Origin: Deltaproteobacteria bacterium
GTDB lineage: Bacteria; Desulfobacterota; Desulfobaccia; Desulfobaccales; 0-14-0-80-60-11
NCBI GenBank assembly: GCA_030018495.1
Contig: JASEFS010000017.1
Span: 1 to 38,391, forward strand
Direction of reading: 5' to 3'
Length of the DNA: 38,391 nt
The position numbers were made by a program, and so were the translations under genes. This document shows, in pieces, positions 35,335 through 38,391 of the stretch; position 1 is the first letter of the stretch; each line of letters starts with the position of its first letter. The notes beneath the pieces were generated by a model. That model was not told where the DNA came from and ran no database searches. It was given only the letters and a program-made list of their open reading frames with translations.

Positions 35335-35922
35335 TCATTTTATTTTCTTTAACAACTTGTTTATTTCATCCAAGTCAAATTCATCCGGGTCAAAATGCCC
35401 TCCTACCCATTCCATCATATTTTCATGCTCAGGATGCTCGGGGTTCTGCATGATTTCCAGAAATTTATAATATCCCCAAATGCCGCCGATATCCTCCGGG
35501 GGACAGGCCTTGGCTCCCTTGAGGCATACCGGGTGCCGCGTCTCATCCGTCATGGGAAGAATCTTTTCCACCAGGATTTCGTGCTCCCAACCGTCACCGA
35601 AATCATACTCGTAGAGAAATTTCATCTTTTCCCGGCCCGCTACCTCTTGGAGTTTGAATTTTTTTTCGTTCTTCTTGTCGTACGGGCTGAATTCCGGGTC
35701 GATGTCCGGGTCGGGCTCCTCATAGTGGGTCTCCCCGATTTTAAAGGAATGGAGGTGTGTGTCTGTCCAACCCATGGCTATCTGGAGGATTTTATGGAGT
35801 TTTGCCAGGGTGATGTCCCCGGGAACTTCAAGCCTTCTCCAGATGGGCGGTCTGCTGCCCTTCAAAGTGACTTTCAGGCGATACACCATGCCAGGTTCAG
35901 AAGATTCTTCTTTCATGGCCAT
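35335..35922 (-). CDS. Plasmid pRiA4b ORF-3 family protein
   Basis: A 195-residue protein of the pRiA4b ORF-3 (PF07929-type) family: YRLKVTLKGSRPPIWRRLEVP (about 14-34), LAKLHKILQIAMGWTDTHLHSF, then FLYEYDFGDGWEHEI and CLKGAKACPPEDIGGIWGY. The family is widespread on plasmids and in accessory regions; its biochemical role is not established. The C-terminus is acidic. The gene lies between two identical 51-bp palindromic elements in the carA-carB insertion, consistent with recent movement. The start is ATG 35922 or 35916; no ribosome site is evident. Confidence 0.9.
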   Translation of the reverse strand: MAMKEESSEPGMVYRLKVTLKGSRPPIWRRLEVPGDITLAKLHKILQIAMGWTDTHLHSFKIGETHYEEPDPDIDPEFSPYDKKNEKKFKLQEVAGREKMKFLYEYDFGDGWEHEILVEKILPMTDETRHPVCLKGAKACPPEDIGGIWGYYKFLEIMQNPEHPEHENMMEWVGGHFDPDEFDLDEINKLLKKIK

Positions 35923-35975
35923 TTATTTAAGAAGATAAATTTATCAGGAATTGTCCAAGACTCAGAAAACCCCAG

Positions 35976-36055
35976 GTGGCACAGGCGTCTCGCCTGTGCA
36001 GGCACAGGCTGGAAAGCCTGTGCCACCGTGTTGATGGTGCACGGTGCACCCTACA
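35976..36055 (+). repeat. 51-bp palindromic element, copy 2, with appended hairpin
   Basis: A complete copy whose first 51 bp equal those at 35134. The appended hairpin reads GGTGCA-CGG-TGCACC instead of GGTGCGC-AGG-GCGCACC, so pairing is kept although the sequence has changed. CCTACA ends it 6 bp from the stop codon of the next minus-strand gene. Confidence 0.93.
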
Positions 36056-36060
36056 CCGTT

Positions 36061-37335
36061 TCAGCCGGAATAGCCCACCTGATACACCACCCCCGCCTTG
36101 TCATCGGAAATATACATCACTCCGTCGGGCTTGATCAAGATATCCGCGGGCCGGCCCAGGGCGCCTGCTTTGGTCAGCCAGCCGGTGATGAAGTCCTCTT
36201 CTCCCAAATATTTGCCCTGGGAGTCCAGCTTGTAGCGCACCACTTTGTAGCCTGTCGGGATGGTGCGGTTCCAGGAGCCGTGGTAGGCCACCAGCAAATT
36301 GTAGTGGTAATCTTTCGGCCACTCAGAGGCGGCCGGGAAGAAGGCCAGGCCCAGGGGCGCGGAGTGGGCCGGGATGTCGATGTAGGAGGGCACGGTTCCT
36401 TTGCAGAAGTCTTTTCGCCTGCCCGCGAAGTCGAATTGCCCGTCATGCACCTGCTTGCCGTAGCACCAGGGCCAGCCGTAGTGCTTGCCTTCCTCGACGA
36501 TGTTGATTTCGTCCGGAGGGAGGTCGTCCCCCAAAAAATCCCGGCCCATTTCCGTCACCCAGACTTGGCCGGTCACGGGGTGGCGCGTCATAAACACGGC
36601 ATTTCTGAGACCGGGGGCGAAGACTTTCGGATTTTTGCCGTCATCGTCGGCTACCAAAATCGTGCCATGGCGCTGGTCCTTCTCCACGCAGGTGTCGCAG
36701 GAGGAGCCCATGGAGATGAGCAGGCGATAGGAAGGCACAGATTGGAAACCGGTGCCACCGGGTCCGGGCAAAAACAGCAGGGTCCGGGTCCAGTGCCGGC
36801 CGCCGGCCGGGAGGTCCAGGATCTTGCGCTTGTTGGCAGCCTTCAGGGTTTGGTAATCATAGTCGTATATGGCCAGTTGCTGAACTTCGGCGATGTAAAG
36901 CTTTTTGGGGTTTTGGGGATGGAAGGCAAAGCCGTGGGGCCGGTTCAGGCCGCTCACTACGGTGGAAATCCTGTCGGCCTTGCCGTCCCGGTTCTTGTCC
37001 GGCAGGGCCACGATGCGGCCCTGAGAGGGGATGCTGGCCAGGAGGGTGCCTTCCGGGTCCAGGGCCAGGACCCGGGGACTGTCCAGATTGTCGGCAAAGA
37101 TGGAAACGGTGAAGCTGGAGGGCAAGGTCAAGGGAAAGCCTGTAAGGTTGCCTCCCTGGGGCGGTTCCGCTGCCCGCTTTTCTATGATTTGAGTAATATC
37201 CCGGGGCGGGGGCCAAAACGCCGGACCGGCCCCGCGAAAATGCCGCCAGTAAAAGGCTCCGGCCCATGCCAGGGCCGCTGCCAAAAGGACGAGGCCGGCG
37301 ATCAGAAGGGGCCTTCCTATCGGATTCTGTTTCAT
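36061..37335 (-). CDS. Sorbosone dehydrogenase-like (PQQ-type beta-propeller) protein
   Basis: A 424-residue membrane-anchored beta-propeller of the PQQ-dependent sorbosone/glucose dehydrogenase-like family. After an N-terminal anchor (PLLIAGLVLLAAALAWAGAF) come propeller blades with NRDGKADRI, GLNRPHGFAFHP, GGRHWTRTLLFLP, ISMGSSCDTCVE, GLRNAVFM, VTEMGRD and LLVAYHGSWNRTIP. A peptide GGTGFQSVPS sits between HWTRTLLFLPGP and YRLLISMGSS. It is encoded by a palindromic element and has no counterpart in typical homologues as I know them. The ATG at 37335 overlaps the HEPN stop (ATGA), so it is coupled to the upstream MNT/HEPN/carA transcript. The substrate and cofactor are not proven. Confidence 0.85.
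   Translation of the reverse strand: MKQNPIGRPLLIAGLVLLAAALAWAGAFYWRHFRGAGPAFWPPPRDITQIIEKRAAEPPQGGNLTGFPLTLPSSFTVSIFADNLDSPRVLALDPEGTLLASIPSQGRIVALPDKNRDGKADRISTVVSGLNRPHGFAFHPQNPKKLYIAEVQQLAIYDYDYQTLKAANKRKILDLPAGGRHWTRTLLFLPGPGGTGFQSVPSYRLLISMGSSCDTCVEKDQRHGTILVADDDGKNPKVFAPGLRNAVFMTRHPVTGQVWVTEMGRDFLGDDLPPDEINIVEEGKHYGWPWCYGKQVHDGQFDFAGRRKDFCKGTVPSYIDIPAHSAPLGLAFFPAASEWPKDYHYNLLVAYHGSWNRTIPTGYKVVRYKLDSQGKYLGEEDFITGWLTKAGALGRPADILIKPDGVMYISDDKAGVVYQVGYSG
36734..36759. repeat. Half-copy of the palindromic element inside coding sequence
   Basis: The 26 bp begin GGCACAGATTGGAAACC and end GGTGCCACC. They match the second hairpin of the element at 35134 (GGCACAGGCTGGAAAGCC / TGTGCCACC) with few changes and one base missing. 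It is in frame with the sorbosone-dehydrogenase-like gene. Confidence 0.7.
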
Positions 37336-37568
37336 GGTCCTGCTTCGCCTAGCTGCTTCTCTACCCAACCGCGCAACTCCTGCACCAGCCGCCTGGCCCG
37401 CACCTTCAAGTGGGCCAGCAGGGCTTTCAGAAGCTTTTCCGCCGCTTGCTGACAATGAAACCCGATGGCCGCGTCACTCACCCGGGGCGAGGCGATGACT
37501 TCGTCGATTAGGGCTTCGTCTTCGGCTGCCTTGCGGAGATAAAGCAAAGCAAGCTCACTCTGCTTCAT
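37332..37568 (-). CDS. Short HEPN-domain protein
   Basis: A 78-residue HEPN-type helical protein with the conserved FHCQQAAEKLLKALL segment (about 45-59). It is much shorter than the usual 110-130 residues. After HLKV, where homologues go on with an HDL loop and a final helix, it ends soon with RARRLVQELRGWVEKQLGEAGP. The RX4-6H ribonuclease motif of HEPN toxins is not seen. It overlaps the MNT gene by 14 bp upstream and the dehydrogenase start by 4 bp downstream, so it is part of one operon. It may be a truncated, inactive toxin, or a non-toxic HEPN subunit. Confidence 0.75.
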   Translation of the reverse strand: MKQSELALLYLRKAAEDEALIDEVIASPRVSDAAIGFHCQQAAEKLLKALLAHLKVRARRLVQELRGWVEKQLGEAGP

Positions 37569-37872
37569 AGAGCACCCGCCCCTCCTTGGCCGCTTCGTAG
37601 AGAATATTGCCGGGGGTGTCAGACCATTCCCGGAAGGCTTGCTCGCTTACAACTAAGACATCCGCCGGGATTCGCAAAGGGCTTAAAACCCGCCGAAGGC
37701 GCACCATCTCCCGACGCCGGTCCCGGGTCTCCGGCTGGACGACCAGAAAATCCAGGTCGCTGTCTTCGTGGGGCTGACCCCGCCCGTAAGAGCCGAAAAG
37801 GATGATGCGAGTGGGCTCGCCGGCCTCTTGGAGGAGCTTCACGGCTTGGCTAATGGTGGTTTCAGAGATCAT
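37555..37872 (-). CDS. MNT-family nucleotidyltransferase (antitoxin-like)
   Basis: A 105-residue minimal nucleotidyltransferase. The active-site set is complete: FGSYGRG (about 26-32), SDLDFLVV with the two acidic residues (about 38-45), and a third Asp in PADVLVVS (about 69-76). MNT proteins paired with HEPN form toxin-antitoxin modules in which MntA can AMPylate HepT. The gene starts 4 bp after the carA stop without a ribosome site, so it is probably read by reinitiation from carA, and it overlaps the HEPN gene by 14 bp. Confidence 0.88.
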   Translation of the reverse strand: MISETTISQAVKLLQEAGEPTRIILFGSYGRGQPHEDSDLDFLVVQPETRDRRREMVRLRRVLSPLRIPADVLVVSEQAFREWSDTPGNILYEAAKEGRVLYEAE

Positions 37873-37876
37873 GTTT

Positions 37877-38391
37877 CTATTTGGATAAATAAATTAAGCT
37901 CAAAAATTGATCAAACAAATAGTTGGCGTCGTGGGGGCCGGGGGAAGCCTCGGGGTGGTACTGGACGGAAAAAGCTGCGAGCTTGGGATGGCGCAGCCCC
38001 TCTAAGGTATTGTCGTTTAAATTGAAATGGGTAAGCTCTACCTCAGGGTCGGGAATGGAATCAATGTCCACCGCGAAGCCGTGGTTCTGGGAGGTGATCT
38101 CCACTCTGCCGGTGACGGTGTTCTTGACGGGCTGGTTGGCCCCCCGATGGCCGAACTTGAGCTTGAAGGTCCTGCCCCCCAGGGCGAGCCCCATCAATTG
38201 GTGCCCCAGGCAGATGCCGAACATGGGCTTTTGGCCCAGGCACTTGCGCACATTGTCGATGGCATAGGTCACCGCCGCGGGGTCGCCGGGGCCGTTGCTG
38301 AGGACGATGCCGTCCGGGTTGAGCTTTAAGACATCTTCGGCCGGGGTGGCGGCCGGAACCACCAGAACCTCCAGGCCCCGGGCATTGAGGG
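37877..38391 (-). CDS. carA: Carbamoyl-phosphate synthase small subunit, 5'-truncated by window
   Basis: The window edge cuts the N-terminal part of this glutamine amidotransferase subunit; about 171 C-terminal residues remain. The class-I GATase site is intact: the nucleophile Cys in [13 protein letters not shown], and the His and Glu in [26 protein letters not shown] and VQYHPEA match CarA. It delivers glutamine-derived ammonia to CarB. Downstream, the MNT/HEPN/dehydrogenase genes follow without a gap, and carB comes only after 3.1 kb. Confidence 0.95.
   Translation of the reverse strand, partial: LNARGLEVLVVPAATPAEDVLKLNPDGIVLSNGPGDPAAVTYAIDNVRKCLGQKPMFGICLGHQLMGLALGGRTFKLKFGHRGANQPVKNTVTGRVEITSQNHGFAVDIDSIPDPEVELTHFNLNDNTLEGLRHPKLAAFSVQYHPEASPGPHDANYLFDQFLSLIYLSK

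Overview
The window reads as chromosomal DNA of a GC-rich anaerobic bacterium, most likely a member of the Desulfobacterota (a Desulfobaccales-like sulfate reducer is a plausible guess). The basis is the siroheme-dependent heme pathway (hemB, ahbD and an AhbA/AhbB-type gene), a heterodisulfide-reductase-like HdrC/HdrB pair, an MtrA-like/thymidylate-synthase-like/DUF4346 protein and an arsenosugar-type ArsS/peroxidase-like pair. The taxon is inference; no rRNA or tRNA gene was found.

Layout. 1-1.8 kb (minus strand): end of an arsenosugar-type operon and a double-GAF sensor. 2-7.7 kb (plus): thymidylate-synthase-like protein, TraB/PrgY-like protein, KANL3-like hydrolase, NtrC-type regulator, agmatinase-family enzyme. 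8-11.4 kb (minus): DUF429 protein, CDF transporter, BEM46-like hydrolase, TauE/SafE permease. 11.7-15.3 kb (plus): M32 carboxypeptidase, exported protein, aldehyde dehydrogenase. 15.5-21.5 kb: PhaR-like regulator, a 36-codon membrane micro-ORF, mutM, a coiled-coil membrane protein, a TPR lipoprotein/zinc-ribbon pair, speD and hdrCB. 21.6-26 kb (plus): DsbD-alpha-like exported protein, then the heme block hemB / RAYT transposase / ahbD / ahbB-like gene, ended by a strong terminator. 26-31.2 kb (minus): universal stress protein, thioredoxin-like protein behind a Fur-box-like site, lipase-like hydrolase and a fused MrfA-MrfB DNA-repair helicase/exonuclease. 31.4-38.4 kb (minus): carA and carB separated by about 3.1 kb holding an MNT/HEPN pair, a sorbosone-dehydrogenase-like protein, a pRiA4b-ORF-3 protein and a cluster of palindromes.

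The most unusual property is the density and placement of small repeats. (i) At least eleven tracts have exactly 7-bp periodicity (several different unit sequences) and lie almost exclusively within about 30 bp of a start or stop codon. They resemble the STRR repeats known from cyanobacteria. One encodes the N-terminus of the AhbB-like protein and another carries the stop codon of carB. (ii) A 54-bp double-hairpin REP flanks the RAYT transposase on both sides and also sits in frame inside its coding sequence, with compensatory base changes that preserve the hairpin. (iii) A 51-bp palindromic element occurs twice with complete identity around the pRiA4b gene. A fragment abuts the carB start codon and a half-copy sits in frame inside the sorbosone-dehydrogenase-like gene. 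(iv) A third inverted repeat closes the 3' ends of two minus-strand genes and supplies the last codons of mutM.

Functionally, hemB and the ahb genes belong to one heme route. speB and speD belong to polyamine metabolism but are 12 kb apart, and no spermidine synthase is seen. carA and carB are the two subunits of one enzyme, separated by an accessory insertion. The remaining genes are housekeeping, redox or of unknown function.
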